Shown in pieces: positions 18,869-28,129 of a stretch of DNA of 64,000 bases. Position numbers and translations under genes: made by a program. The DNA comes from Ramlibacter terrae (GTDB lineage: Bacteria; Pseudomonadota; Gammaproteobacteria; Burkholderiales; Burkholderiaceae_C). Numbering within the stretch: position 1 is the stretch's first letter; the number at the start of each line of letters is the position of its first letter. Below the pieces are notes generated by a model. That model made no database searches and was not told the origin of the DNA. It saw only the letters and a program-made list of their open reading frames with translations. The DNA is taken from positions 1,922,001 to 1,986,000 of the forward strand of contig CP053418.1 of the NCBI GenBank assembly GCA_013127575.1, read 5' to 3'.

Positions 18869-21291
18869 GCCCGGTGCCGGGCCGGCGCTGGCTCCCCGTG
18901 TGGCTGTGGCTGGCGGCCATGGCGGTGAGTGCGCTGCTCGTGCTGCGCGCGAGCTTCACGGCCGACATGTCCGCCTTCCTGCCGCAGGCGCCGACGCCCG
19001 AGCAGCGGCTGCTGGTCGACCAGCTCAAGGACGGCCTGGTGTCGCGCCTCGTGCTGGTGGGCATCGAAGGCGCCGACGCGCCCTCGCGGGCGGCCGTGTC
19101 GCGCAAGATGGGGCAGGCGCTGCGTGCCGACAAGCAGTTCGTCGCGGTGGCGAACGGCGAGAACGTCGGCATGGAGCGCGACCGGGCGTTCTACTTCCAG
19201 AACCGTTACCTCCTCAGTCCGGCCATGAATGCGGAGCGGTTCACGGCGCCCGGCCTGAACGCCGCGATCCAGGAGACGCTCGACCTGCTGGCTTCTCCTG
19301 CCGGACTGCTGGTCAAGGACCTGCTCGCGCGCGACCCGACCGGCGAGATCACGGCCGTCCTCGATGCGCTGAGCGCGCAGTCCGCGAGCGCGCGCAACCG
19401 GCCGAACACTGTTGAAGGCGTGTGGGCGGCCCGTGACGGCTCGCGCGCGCTGATGCTGCTGCAGACGCGCGCGCCGGGTGGCGACACCGATGCCCAGCAG
19501 GCCGCGGTGAAGGCGGTGCAGGCGGCCTTCGACGAGGCGCGGCAGGGCACCCCGGCGCGGCGTCGGCGAAGCTGGTGCTCTCCGGGCCCGGCGTGTTCGG
19601 CGTGCAGGTGCGCGAACTGATCGAGCGCGAGGTCAAGCGGCTCTCGCTGGTCGGCACGTCGCTGATCGTCGTGCTGCTGGTCGCGCTGTACCGCTCGGTG
19701 CCGGCGCTCGTGCTCGGGCTGCTGCCGGTTGCTTCGGGCGTGCTGGTGGCGATCGCCGCCGTCAGCCTCGGGTTCGGCACGGTGCACGGCCTGACGCTGG
19801 GCTTCGGCACCACGCTGATCGGCGAGGCCGTGGATTACTCGATCTACCTGTTCGTGCAGTCCCGCCATGCCGGCGCCGACCGCACGCAATGGGTCAAGCG
19901 CTTCTGGCCCACGGTGCGGCTCGGCGTGCTGACGTCGATCTTCGGTTTCGGCGCCTTGCTGTTCTCGGGCTTCCCGGGTCTGGCGCAACTGGGCCTCTAT
20001 TCGATCGCGGGGCTCACCGCGGCGGCGCTCGTCACCCGCTTCGTCCTGCCGCACCTGCTGCCCGCCAACTTCACCGTGCGCGACATCTCCGCGCCGGGGC
20101 GCGCGCTGGCCTCCGTCGTCGCACGCGCGGGCATCCTGCGCTGGCCGGCGCTGGCGCTGATCGCGCTGGCCGTGGCCGTCATCGTGCTGCATCGCGACCG
20201 CGTCTGGAACCATGAACTCGCCGCGCTGAGCCCGGTGTCGGCGCAGGACCAGGCCCTCGACCAGAAACTGCGGGCCGACCTCGGCGCGCCCGACGTCCGC
20301 TTCCCTGGTCGTGATCCGGGGCGCGACGGAAGAAGCGGTGCTGGCGGCGTCGGAACGCGCGGTCGGCGCGCTGCAGCCGCTGGTGCGTGCCAACGTGATC
20401 GGCGGCGTCGACAGCCCCAGCCACCTGCTGCCCAGCGTGGCCACGCAGCGCAGCCGACAGGCCGCGATCCCGCCCTCCGGCGAGCTCGGCACGCGCCTGT
20501 CGCAAGCGGTGCAGGGCCTGCCGTTGCGGGCCGAGCGCCGGGCGGCTTCCTCGAAGACGCCGAGAAGGCGCGCACCGCGCGGCCGCTGCAACTGGCGGAC
20601 CTCGAAGGCACCACGACCGGCGTGGCCGTCGCCGGCATGCTGATGCGGCGCGAGGGCGCCGGCGGCGCCGCGGCGGAGCGCGATCCTGCCGCTGCACGGT
20701 CCGCGCGCCGAGAACGCGCCCGGCGGCAACATCGATCCGGCGCGCGTCCGCGCTGTGCTGCCCGCGGTCGACGCGGGCGGGGCGACGCGCACGCTGTTCG
20801 TCGACCTCAAGGGAGAGGCCGACGCGCTGTACAGCAACTACCTCGGCGAAGCCGGCTGGCTGTCGCTCGGGGGCCTCATCGCGATTGCGGTGGTGATCGC
20901 GGTGTCGCTGCGCTCGGTGCCACGCATGGTGGGCGTCATGCTGCCGCTGGCGGGCACCGTGGCCATCATCGTGGCGGCGCTGGTCCCGGCCGGCCACCAG
21001 CTGACGATCCTGCACCTGGTGGGCCTGCTGCTGGTGTTCGCGGTCGGCTCCAACTACACGCTGTTCTTCAGCCGCGGCCCGGGCGCGCAGGACGACGGTG
21101 AAGGCATCTCGCCGACCACGCTGGCCTCGCTGTTGTTCGCCAACGTTGCCGCGCTCCCGGGCTTCGGCATCCTGGGGTTGTCGCAGGTGCCGGTGCTGCA
21201 GGCGATCGGCATCACCGTCGGGCCGGGCGCCGTGCTGGCGCTGGTGCTGGCGGCGGTGTTCGCCGCGCCGGCGCGGAAGCGCGCGGCATGA
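18865..21291 (+). CDS. MMPL/RND family exporter
   Basis: About 808 residues. Two RND halves, each with one TM, a periplasmic domain and a TM bundle: first TM WLPVWLWLAAMAVSALLVL, TM bundle GTSLIVVLLVALYRSVPALV...LGFGTTLIGEAVDYSIYLF. The second half has GLIAIAVVIAVSLRSVPRM and HLVGLLLVFAVGSNYTLFFSR. The proton-relay Asp is plausible in GEAVDYS. Likely moves the finished lipid out of the inner membrane, with LolA as periplasmic acceptor. Breaks near 19560, 20303 (an extra C at CCTGG), 20536 and 20670. GTG start overlaps the lolA stop. Confidence 0.85.
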
Positions 21292-21947
21292 ACTTCCACC
21301 GCGAGCCGTATGCCGGCAAGGCGCGCATGCAGTGGATCCTGCTGCCCGGCGCCTACATGAAGCCCGCCGATTTCATCGCGGCCGGCTTCGTCGATGCGGT
21401 GCGCCAACGCGAACTGCCTTACGACGTCGTGCTGCTGGAAGCCACCATTCCCGAGGTGGCGGACGGGTCGGCGCTGCGGTTCCTGCAGGACTTCCTGTTC
21501 AGCGCCGCGCAGGCAGGGGAATGCCCGGCGGGCCTGTGCGGCATCTCGCTGGGCGGGCACCTCGCGCTCGCCGGTCTCGCGCGGGCGGATACGGGCGAAA
21601 CCGCAGCCCGTGCGGCACGCCACGTCGAAGCAGCCTGCCTGCTGGCGCCGTACCTCGGGCCGCGCGACATCGTCGCCGAAGCCGCCACCAACGACGGACT
21701 CCGCGACTGGCAAGCGGCGGAGGGCGTCGACGATGTCGACCGGCAGATCTGGCAGTGGCTGCAATCGGGCCAGGCCGCGGGTCGCGACCTGCACCTCGGC
21801 TACGGCAGCGAAGACCGGTTCGCCCCGGCCCACGCGCTGCTGGGGCGCGTGTTGCCGCCGCAGCGTGTCGACGTCGAACCCGGCGCGCACGACTGGCCCC
21901 ACGGTCCCGCCTCTGGACCCGCTACGGACCGCCATGGCTACGCTTGA
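21288..21947 (+). CDS. Alpha/beta hydrolase fold protein
   Basis: 219 residues. The nucleophile elbow GISLGGH (Ser) lies near residue 85, an acid is plausible in YGSEDRFAPA, and the His is in GAHDW near the end, so a complete triad can be proposed. It may release or transfer an acyl chain, acting as a cluster thioesterase or esterase. The last ~15 codons are uncertain because a frame change near 21900 could extend or shorten them. It overlaps the deacetylase start at 21934 as called. Confidence 0.65.
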   Translation: MNFHREPYAGKARMQWILLPGAYMKPADFIAAGFVDAVRQRELPYDVVLLEATIPEVADGSALRFLQDFLFSAAQAGECPAGLCGISLGGHLALAGLARADTGETAARAARHVEAACLLAPYLGPRDIVAEAATNDGLRDWQAAEGVDDVDRQIWQWLQSGQAAGRDLHLGYGSEDRFAPAHALLGRVLPPQRVDVEPGAHDWPHGPASGPATDRHGYA

Positions 21948-22753
21948 CCTCGTTCCGCCGGCGCGCTGGCGCCCTTCGCCCTTCGTGCTCGGGTCGATGG
22001 CGCTGCACGTGCTGGCGCTGGCCGCACTCGCCGTCGCGCCGGACTGGTGGCCCGAACTCCTGCTGCTGCTGCTCGGCAACCACGGTGCTCACGCTGTGCG
22101 GCCTGCTGCCGCGGTCCGACTGGCTGGGGCCGAACCTCACGCGCCTGCCGGCCGCGTCGGCCGCGCGTTCGGAGGTCGCCATCACCATCGACGACGGCCC
22201 CGATCCGCTGGTCACGCCGGCCTTGCTGGACCTGCTCGACCGGCGCCGCGCGAAAGCGACCTTCTTCTGCATCGGCGCGCGCGCCGCGCAGCACGCCGAG
22301 CTGTGCCGCGAGATCGTCCGCCGCGGCCACGAGATCGGCAACCACAGCCAGCACCATCGCCACTTCTTCTCCTTCATGGGGCCGGCGCGCATGCGGCGCG
22401 AACTGCAGCAGGCGCAGGACACACCCGGCCGCGATCACCGGCCGTGCGCCCGGGTTCTTCCGCGCGCCGGCGGGCCTGCGCAACCCGCTGCTCGACCCGG
22501 TGCTGCCGGGCTCGGCCTGCGCCTGGCGAGCTGGACGCGCCGCGGGTTCGACACCCGTACCGCCGATCCGCACGTGCTGCTCGGGCGGCTCGCCCGCAAC
22601 CTCGCCACGGGTGACGTCCTGCTCCTGCATGACGGCAACTGCACGCGCACGGCCGACGGCCAGCCCATCGTGCTGCCCGTCCTGGAGCAATTGCTCGATC
22701 TCTTCGAGGCGCGCGGACTGCGCCCGGTCACCCTCAGCCAGGCGCACGCATGA
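21934..22753 (+). CDS. Polysaccharide deacetylase family protein (NodB homology)
   Basis: About 272 residues. Two N-terminal membrane segments (SMALHVLALAALAVA and the WWPELLLLLLGN region), then the NodB core. TIDDGPDP provides motif 1 with the metal-binding Asp, and HEIGNHSQHH provides the HxxxH ligands. GFFRAPAGLRNP is motif 3 and LLLHDGN the late His motif. It would remove an N- or O-acyl group from a carbohydrate or lipid-linked sugar. Such an enzyme is not a standard aryl-polyene component. Breaks near 22083, 22425 and 22500. The stop overlaps the next start. Confidence 0.75.
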
Positions 22754-23478
22754 CGCAGCCACCGGAATTCATTCGTTCGCTCATCGCCCGCGCGGCGGAG
22801 CCTTACCGCCAGGCCGGCAAGTACGCATGGCACTTCGCTCGCGGCAAGCTGGGCGGCGACCCGGCGTTCGCCGGCCTGCTGCAGGAAGGCCTGCTCTCCG
22901 GCCGCAACCGGGTGCTGGACATCGGCTGCGGCCGGGGCTTGCTCACGGCCTGGCTGCTGGCGGCGGATGCCGAGGCGTCTGGGCGCCGGCCCGCGCAGTG
23001 GCCCGCAGCTCCCCGGCCCACGCACGTTCGCGGCATCGAACTGATGCAGCACGACGTCGATCGCGCCACGACGGCGCTGCAGGCGGACGTGGACGCCGGG
23101 CGCGCGAGCTTCGTCGCCGCCGACATGTGCCGCGCCGATTTCGGCGAAGGCAACGATGCGGTGGTCATCCTCGACGTGCTGCACTACGTGCCGATCGAAG
23201 CGCAGGACGACGTGCTGCGGCGCGTCCGCGCCTCGCTCGTGCCCGGTGGCGTGTTGCTGTTGCGCGTCGGCGACGCCGCGGCGGGCCTTCCGTTCCGCAT
23301 CAGCAACTGGGTCGATTTCGTGGTCACCACCTTGCGGGGCCACCGTCTCGGCCGCCTGTACTGCCGTCCGCTCGCCGAATGGGAAAGCAAGCTGGCATCG
23401 CTGGGCTTTCGCGTCGACGCGCGGCCCATGAGCCGGGGCACGCCGTTCGCGAACGTGCTGCTCGTCGCCCGTGTTTAG
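22750..23478 (+). CDS. Class I SAM-dependent methyltransferase
   Basis: 242 residues, intact. SAM motif I is VLDIGCGRGLLTAWLL (residues ~57-72), the acidic end of strand 2 is in RGIELMQHDVDRA, and motif II/III is AVVILDVLHYVP. The N-terminal EPYRQAGKYAWHFARGKL segment precedes the fold. In aryl-polyene and xanthomonadin loci, methyltransferases act on ring hydroxyls or ring carbons; the site here is unknown. It overlaps neighbouring genes at both ends. Confidence 0.75.
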   Translation: MTQPPEFIRSLIARAAEPYRQAGKYAWHFARGKLGGDPAFAGLLQEGLLSGRNRVLDIGCGRGLLTAWLLAADAEASGRRPAQWPAAPRPTHVRGIELMQHDVDRATTALQADVDAGRASFVAADMCRADFGEGNDAVVILDVLHYVPIEAQDDVLRRVRASLVPGGVLLLRVGDAAAGLPFRISNWVDFVVTTLRGHRLGRLYCRPLAEWESKLASLGFRVDARPMSRGTPFANVLLVARV

Positions 23479-24715
23479 TGCTATTTTCGGTCACGACCGC
23501 GAAAGATCCCCCGCCTTGCGCACCCCGCTGTACCTCTCCCACTTCACTGCCGCCTCGTGCCTCGGCGCGGGGCAAGCCGCGACGCTTGCCGCGCTGCAGG
23601 CAGGCCGCAGCGGGCTCGCCCCCTGCGACTTCGACGACGTGAGCCTCGCCACCTTCACGGGCAAGGTCGAAGGCGTCGACGACATCTTGTTGCCGCAGCA
23701 CCTGTCCGCGTACGACTGCCGCAACAACCGCCTCGCGCAACTGGGGCTGGACCGGGACGGCTTCGCGGCCGCGGTGCGTGCCGCCGCCGACCGGCTCGGC
23801 GCCGCGCGCATCGGCGTCTTTCTCGGCACCAGCACCTCGGGCATCTACGAAACCGAGGTCGCCTACCGGCACCGCGATCCCGCCACCGGCGCGCTGCCGC
23901 CCGACCTGGTCTACCGCGGCAGCCACAACCCGTATTCGCTCTCCGCCTATGTCCGCGAGGCGCTCGGCCTGCAGGGGCCGGCGGTCTCGGTGTCGACGGC
24001 GTGTTCGTCCAGCGGCAAGGTCTTCAATTCCGCGTGGCGGATGATCGAGGCCGGGCTCATCGACGCGGCGGTGGTTGGCGGCGTCGACTCGCTGTGCCTC
24101 ACCACGCTGTACGGCTTCAACTCGCTGGACGTGCTGTCGAACGCGCCGTGCCGCCCCTTCGACGCGGCGCGCAACGGCATCTCCATCGGTGAGGGTGCGG
24201 CCTTCGCGCTGCTGCAGCGGCTGCCCGCCGACGTGCCGGCCGGCGCGCTGCTGCTGCGCGGCGTCGGCGAGTCGAGCGACGCGCACCACATGTCGGCGCC
24301 GCATCCCGAAGGCGCCGGCGCACGGATGGCGATGGCGCAGGCGCTGGAGATGGCGGGCGCCGAGGCGGGCGACGTGGACTACGTGAACCTGCACGGCACC
24401 GCCACGCCTGCCAACGACGCGGCCGAAGGCAAGGCGCTCGCTGCGGTGTTCGGCGAACGCGGCGTGCCCTGCAGTTCGACCAAGGGCGCGACCGGCCACG
24501 CGCTGGGCGCCGCCGGCGGGCTCGAAGCCGTGATCTCCGCGCTGTCGCTGCAGCACGGCATGGCGTGGGCGGGCGTCAACACCGACGATCTCGATGCGAC
24601 GATCCCGGTCGATTACGTGCTGGAGAACCGCCCGCAGCCGACGCGGCTGGTGCTGAGCAATTCGTTCGGCTTCGGCGGCACCAACTGCAGCGTGCTGCTC
24701 GGGCGGGCCGCATGA
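23471..24715 (+). CDS. Beta-ketoacyl-ACP synthase (KS)
   Basis: About 414 residues, intact. Catalytic Cys in VSTACSSSGKVF, His in VNLHGTATPAND, Lys/His in TKGATGHALGAAGG and a closing NSFGFGGTNCS, so all condensing-enzyme residues are present. The frame is open from a GTG at 23471, which overlaps the methyltransferase stop. A TTG near 23515 (LRTPLYLSHF) is an equally good start and matches the usual N-terminus better. It pairs with the chain-length-factor-like protein that follows, ATGA overlap, to build the polyene chain. Confidence 0.85.
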   Translation: MFSAIFGHDRERSPALRTPLYLSHFTAASCLGAGQAATLAALQAGRSGLAPCDFDDVSLATFTGKVEGVDDILLPQHLSAYDCRNNRLAQLGLDRDGFAAAVRAAADRLGAARIGVFLGTSTSGIYETEVAYRHRDPATGALPPDLVYRGSHNPYSLSAYVREALGLQGPAVSVSTACSSSGKVFNSAWRMIEAGLIDAAVVGGVDSLCLTTLYGFNSLDVLSNAPCRPFDAARNGISIGEGAAFALLQRLPADVPAGALLLRGVGESSDAHHMSAPHPEGAGARMAMAQALEMAGAEAGDVDYVNLHGTATPANDAAEGKALAAVFGERGVPCSSTKGATGHALGAAGGLEAVISALSLQHGMAWAGVNTDDLDATIPVDYVLENRPQPTRLVLSNSFGFGGTNCSVLLGRAA

Positions 24716-25524
24716 ACCTGTCCGTCCACGTGCAAGGCATCGGCCTGGTCGGCCCCGGGGTGCCGAACTGGGAAGAGGGCCGCAAGCAGCTCCCGGGCAC
24801 GGCGCCCTCGGTCGCGGAGAAGACCCGTGTGCCTGCGCCGCAGGCCTTGCCCGCCGCCGAACGCCGGCGCGCCGGTGTCGCCGTGCGCGCGGCCCCGGCG
24901 ATCGGCTGGGAAGCGCTCGGCATGGCCGGCGTGTCGCCGGTCGACCTCGCCACCGTGTTCACTTCCTCGGGCGGCGACGGCGTCAATTGCCACGAGATCT
25001 GCGCGACGCTGGCGAGCAACGACCGTTCGATCTCGCCAACCCGGTTCCACAACTCCGTGCACAACGCGCCGTCCGGCTACTGGAGCATCTCGTCGGGCTC
25101 GATGGCGCCGTCCTCGGTGCTGTGCGCCTACGACGGCAGCTTCGCGGCCGGCCTGCTCGAGGCCGTGGCGCAGGTGTGCAGCGAACAGCGGCCGGTGCTG
25201 CTGCTGGCCTACGACACCGACTACCCGGAACCGCTGCACGGCGTGCGCCCGATCCCCGACACCATGGGCGTGGCCCTGCTGCTGTCGCCGGTCGCCGGCG
25301 CCGGCAGCCTCGGCAGTCTCGTGCTGGAAGGCGGCGCGGCTTTCGCGCGCGAGCCGGCCGACACCTTGCAGGACGCCCTGGCTGGAACAGATGCGCCGCG
25401 AGATTCCCGCCGCGCGCAGCCTGCCCCTGCTGCAGGCGCTGGCCGCGGGCGCCGAGCGCACCGTGCTGGTCGACTACCGGACGACCTGCGCGTGCGCGTG
25501 CGCGTGCGCGTGCAGCCATGCTGA
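24712..25524 (+). CDS. Ketosynthase-like chain-length factor partner
   Basis: About 270 residues. Thiolase-fold protein that keeps the KS shape (GIGLVGPGVPNWEEG, TVFTSSGGDG, RFHNSVHNAPSGYWSI) but has no active-site Cys at the expected place. It is therefore a non-catalytic partner for the preceding KS, as in aryl-polyene systems. Frame breaks at 25380 (an extra base at CCTGG; repair gives DAWLEQM) and 25478 (CCTGG gives DYLDDL). The C-terminus is an alternating Arg-Val tail encoded by a hexanucleotide repeat and ends in QPC. Confidence 0.75.
   Translation: MNLSVHVQGIGLVGPGVPNWEEGRKQLPGTAPSVAEKTRVPAPQALPAAERRRAGVAVRAAPAIGWEALGMAGVSPVDLATVFTSSGGDGVNCHEICATLASNDRSISPTRFHNSVHNAPSGYWSISSGSMAPSSVLCAYDGSFAAGLLEAVAQVCSEQRPVLLLAYDTDYPEPLHGVRPIPDTMGVALLLSPVAGAGSLGSLVLEGGAAFAREPADTLQDALAGTDAPRDSRRAQPAPAAGAGRGRRAHRAGRLPDDLRVRVRVRVQPC
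25489..25512 (+). repeat. (CGCGTG)4 hexanucleotide repeat inside the CLF-like gene
   Basis: Four exact CGCGTG units at the very end of the ketosynthase-partner gene encode an Arg-Val run. Because the unit is 6 nt, copy-number change would lengthen or shorten the tail without shifting frame. Confidence 0.8.
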
Positions 25525-25976
25525 GCCACGCCGAGATCGCGCGCCGCATTCCGCACCAGGGCGCCATGTGCCTGCTGGAACGCGTGGTGGCGTGGACGCC
25601 GGAAGAGATCCGTTGCGAGGCCGACAGCCATCACTCGGCCGCCAACCCTTTGCGCGCCCACGACCGCCTCGGCATCGCGTGCGGCATCGAGTACGCGGCG
25701 CAGGCGATGGCCGTCCACGGCAGCCTCGTCGCCGAAGCGGAGGCGGTCCCGCGCGCCGGCTACCTGGCCAGCGTGCGCGGCGTGGAACTGCATGCGCGGC
25801 GGCTCGACGACGTCGCCGGACCGCTGCTGGTGAAGGCCACGCGGCTGCTTGGGGACGGCAACCACATCGTCTACAGCTTCGAAGTCGCATCGCAGGCGGG
25901 GCCGCTCATGAGCGGCCGCGCGACGGTGGTGCTCGACGCCGCGCTGGCGGCGTCCATCCGGGAGGGCGGCGCATGA
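25518..25976 (+). CDS. 3-hydroxyacyl-ACP dehydratase, hotdog fold (second)
   Basis: 152 residues, intact. The ApeP/FabZ-like start RIPHQGAMCLLERVV has the catalytic-region His, and CGIEYAAQAMAVHG carries the helix with the acidic residue expected in this family. Longer than the hotdog protein at 17064. Two dehydratases of different size are usual in aryl-polyene loci and are thought to act on different chain lengths or as a heterodimer. The ATG overlaps the CLF stop and the stop overlaps the KR start (ATGA). Confidence 0.8.
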   Translation: MLSHAEIARRIPHQGAMCLLERVVAWTPEEIRCEADSHHSAANPLRAHDRLGIACGIEYAAQAMAVHGSLVAEAEAVPRAGYLASVRGVELHARRLDDVAGPLLVKATRLLGDGNHIVYSFEVASQAGPLMSGRATVVLDAALAASIREGGA

Positions 25977-26699
25977 CCGAGAGGAAGAGGGCGCTGGTCA
26001 CCGGCGGCAGCGGCGGCATCGGCGCGGCGATCTGCCGGCGCCTGGCGGCGCAGGGCTTCGAGGTGCTGGTGCACGCGAACCGGCAGCCCGAGGCGGCGCA
26101 GACGCTGGTGCGCGAGATCGAAGCGGCCGGCGGCCACGCATCGGCCTGCGTGTTCGACGTGACCGACGGGCCGGCCACGCTGCGGCAGCTCGAAGGCCTG
26201 CTTGCGGGCGGTCCGATCCAGTCCTGGTGAACAACGCGGGCATCCACGACGACGCGGTGTTTCCCGGCATGCAGCCGGGCCAGTGGCAGCGCGTGGTCGA
26301 CGTTTCGCTGAACGGCTTCTACAACGTCACGCAGCCACTGATGATGCCGATGATCCGCACCCGCTGGGGCCGCATCGTCAACATCACGTCGGTGGCCGGC
26401 ATCGCCGGCAACCGCGGGCAGGTGAACTACGCCGCCGCCAAGGGCGCGCTGCATTCCGCGACCAAGGCGCTGTCGCTCGAAGTCGCCAGCCGCGGCATCA
26501 CGGTCAACGCCGTCGCGCCCGGCATCATCGAGACGGCGATGAGCCGGGGCAGCTTCGATGCCAAGGCGATCGCCCAGCTCGTGCCGGTCAAGCGCGCCGG
26601 CCGGCCCGAAGAGGTCGCGGGGCTGGTGGGCTATCTCGCCTCCGACGAGGCCGGCTACATCACGGGCGGGTGATCTCCATCAACGGCGGGATGATCTAG
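25973..26699 (+). CDS. 3-ketoacyl-ACP reductase (FabG-like SDR)
   Basis: About 242 residues. NADPH-binding TGGSGGIGAAI at residues 10-20, NNAG, catalytic Ser in VNITSVAG, YxxxK in VNYAAAKGALH, and PGIIETAM. It reduces the 3-keto group after each condensation. Two breaks lie on CCWGG-like sites: 26222 (restoring CCAGG gives IQVLVNNAG) and 26668, where the written frame would end in TGA three residues before the usual VISINGG tail. It ends at TAG 26699, overlapping the next start. Confidence 0.85.
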
Positions 26700-27348
26700 T
26701 GAAGCGCGATCTTGGCCCGGCGCAGTCGGCCGCTACGCGCCGCCCTACGCGCTGCAGTTCCGCGGCAACCGGCTGGTGGCGGCGATGCTGCGGCTGGCGG
26801 GCTGGCGGCTGACGTTCCACGGGTTGCCGGCGGCGCAAGGCGTGCTGGCCGCCTATCCGCACACCAGCAACTGGGACACCGTCGTCCTGCTGTTCGCCAA
26901 GGTGGCGACCGGCGTGCCGATGAAGTTCCTCAGCAAGTCCAGCCTGTTCGAGATCCCGCTCTTCGGCCGCTACCTGCGCTGGATGGGCGGCCTCCCCGTC
27001 GACCGGCGCGCGCCGGGCGCGGTGACGCTGCAGATCATCGCGGGCATGGCGCAGGCGCGCGAGACCGGCGCCTGCCACTGGCTCACGCTCACGCCGGAAG
27101 GCACCCGCGCGCGCACGGCGGGCCTGCGCGGCGGCTTCTACCGCATCGCCGAAAACGCCGGCGTGCCGCTCGGCCTGATCCGGCTCGACTACGCGAAGCG
27201 CGAAATCTGCGTCGGCCCGTTCATGGACATCACCGGCGACCGCGAAGCGGACATGGCCGTGATCCGGCAGGCTTTCGAAGGGGCCCGGGGCCTGCATCCG
27301 GAGCAGGCATCGCCGCTGGTCCTGCTGGACCGCGGCCTCAACGACTAG
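26699..27348 (+). CDS. PlsC-like lysophospholipid acyltransferase
   Basis: About 216 residues. Acyltransferase boxes: HTSNWD (H-x4-D) for catalysis and TPEGTRAR for acceptor binding, with GLPVDR between them. Second acyltransferase of the cluster and of a different family from the LpxL-like enzyme at 17351, so two acylation steps or two acceptors are likely. The GTG start overlaps the KR stop; one frame break near 26720 at CCWGG gives LGPGAVGRYAPPY. Its stop shares CTAG with the stop of the convergent glycosyltransferase. Confidence 0.75.
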
Positions 27349-28129
27349 GAGCCGCCGGCCAGCCGGCGCCAGGCCAGCAGCGGCAGCCGCAGCAGGAAGC
27401 CGATGAACAGGCGGCTGTGCATCCACGTCAGCAGCACGTTGTCGCGCAGGTAGTTGAAGTGCGAGACGCCGCCTTCGCCCGCCGGGAAGTACTTCACCGG
27501 CGCGTCGAGGTTGACCGGCTTCACGCCGCGCCAGCACATGCGCACCGCGGCCTCCGGATCGAAGTCGAAGCGCCGCATCCAGCGCTGGCCCTGCATCACG
27601 CGGCGCAGCGGCTCGATCGGATACACGCGGAAGCCGTACAGCGAGTCGCCGATGCCGGCCCACAGCGTTTCGAGGTTGGCCCACCCGTTCGACACCTTGC
27701 GGCCGTTGACGCGCAGCGCCGGCGCGCTGGCATCGAACACCGGCTTGCCCAGCACCATCGCGCCGGGATCGCGCGCGGACGCCGCCATGAAGTCGGGGAT
27801 GAGTCCCGCCGGGTGCTGGCCGTCCGAGTCCATCGTCAGCGCGTGGGTGAAGCCTTCGGCCGCCGCGGCATCGAGGCCGTGCAGCACGGCGGCGCCCTTG
27901 CCGCGATTGCGTTCCAGCACCAGAGGACGCGCAGGCCGGGGTCCTGTTGCGCCATGGCCAGCAGGCCTTCGGCCGAACCGTCGGTGCTGCCGTCGACCAC
28001 GACCCACACGGGGTTCCAGCGGGCGCGCGCTTCGCTCACCGTCTGGTAGACCTTGGGGCCGGGGTTGTAGCTGGGAATCAGGACCCGGTGGCTGCGCGAC
28101 GCGGCCGCAGCGGGTTGCAGCTCAGGCAT
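27345..28129 (-). CDS. Family 2 glycosyltransferase
   Basis: About 261 residues. GT-A fold: VLIPSYNPG at the start, VDGSTDGSAEG, NRGKGAAVLHGL, and the metal-binding DSDGQHPAG. The C-terminal half has YGFRVYPIEPL and a hydrophobic LFIGFLLRLPLLAW, as in membrane-tethered dolichyl- or polyprenyl-type glycosyltransferases. It would add a sugar to the lipid product. One break near 27937. It begins inside the last codons of the upstream halogenase-like gene (ATGCCTGA overlap), so the two form a leftward pair. Confidence 0.75.

Noticed and set aside
25489-25512. CGCGTG run as a CRISPR or VNTR array
   Set aside because: Only four hexamers with no spacers, inside a coding region.
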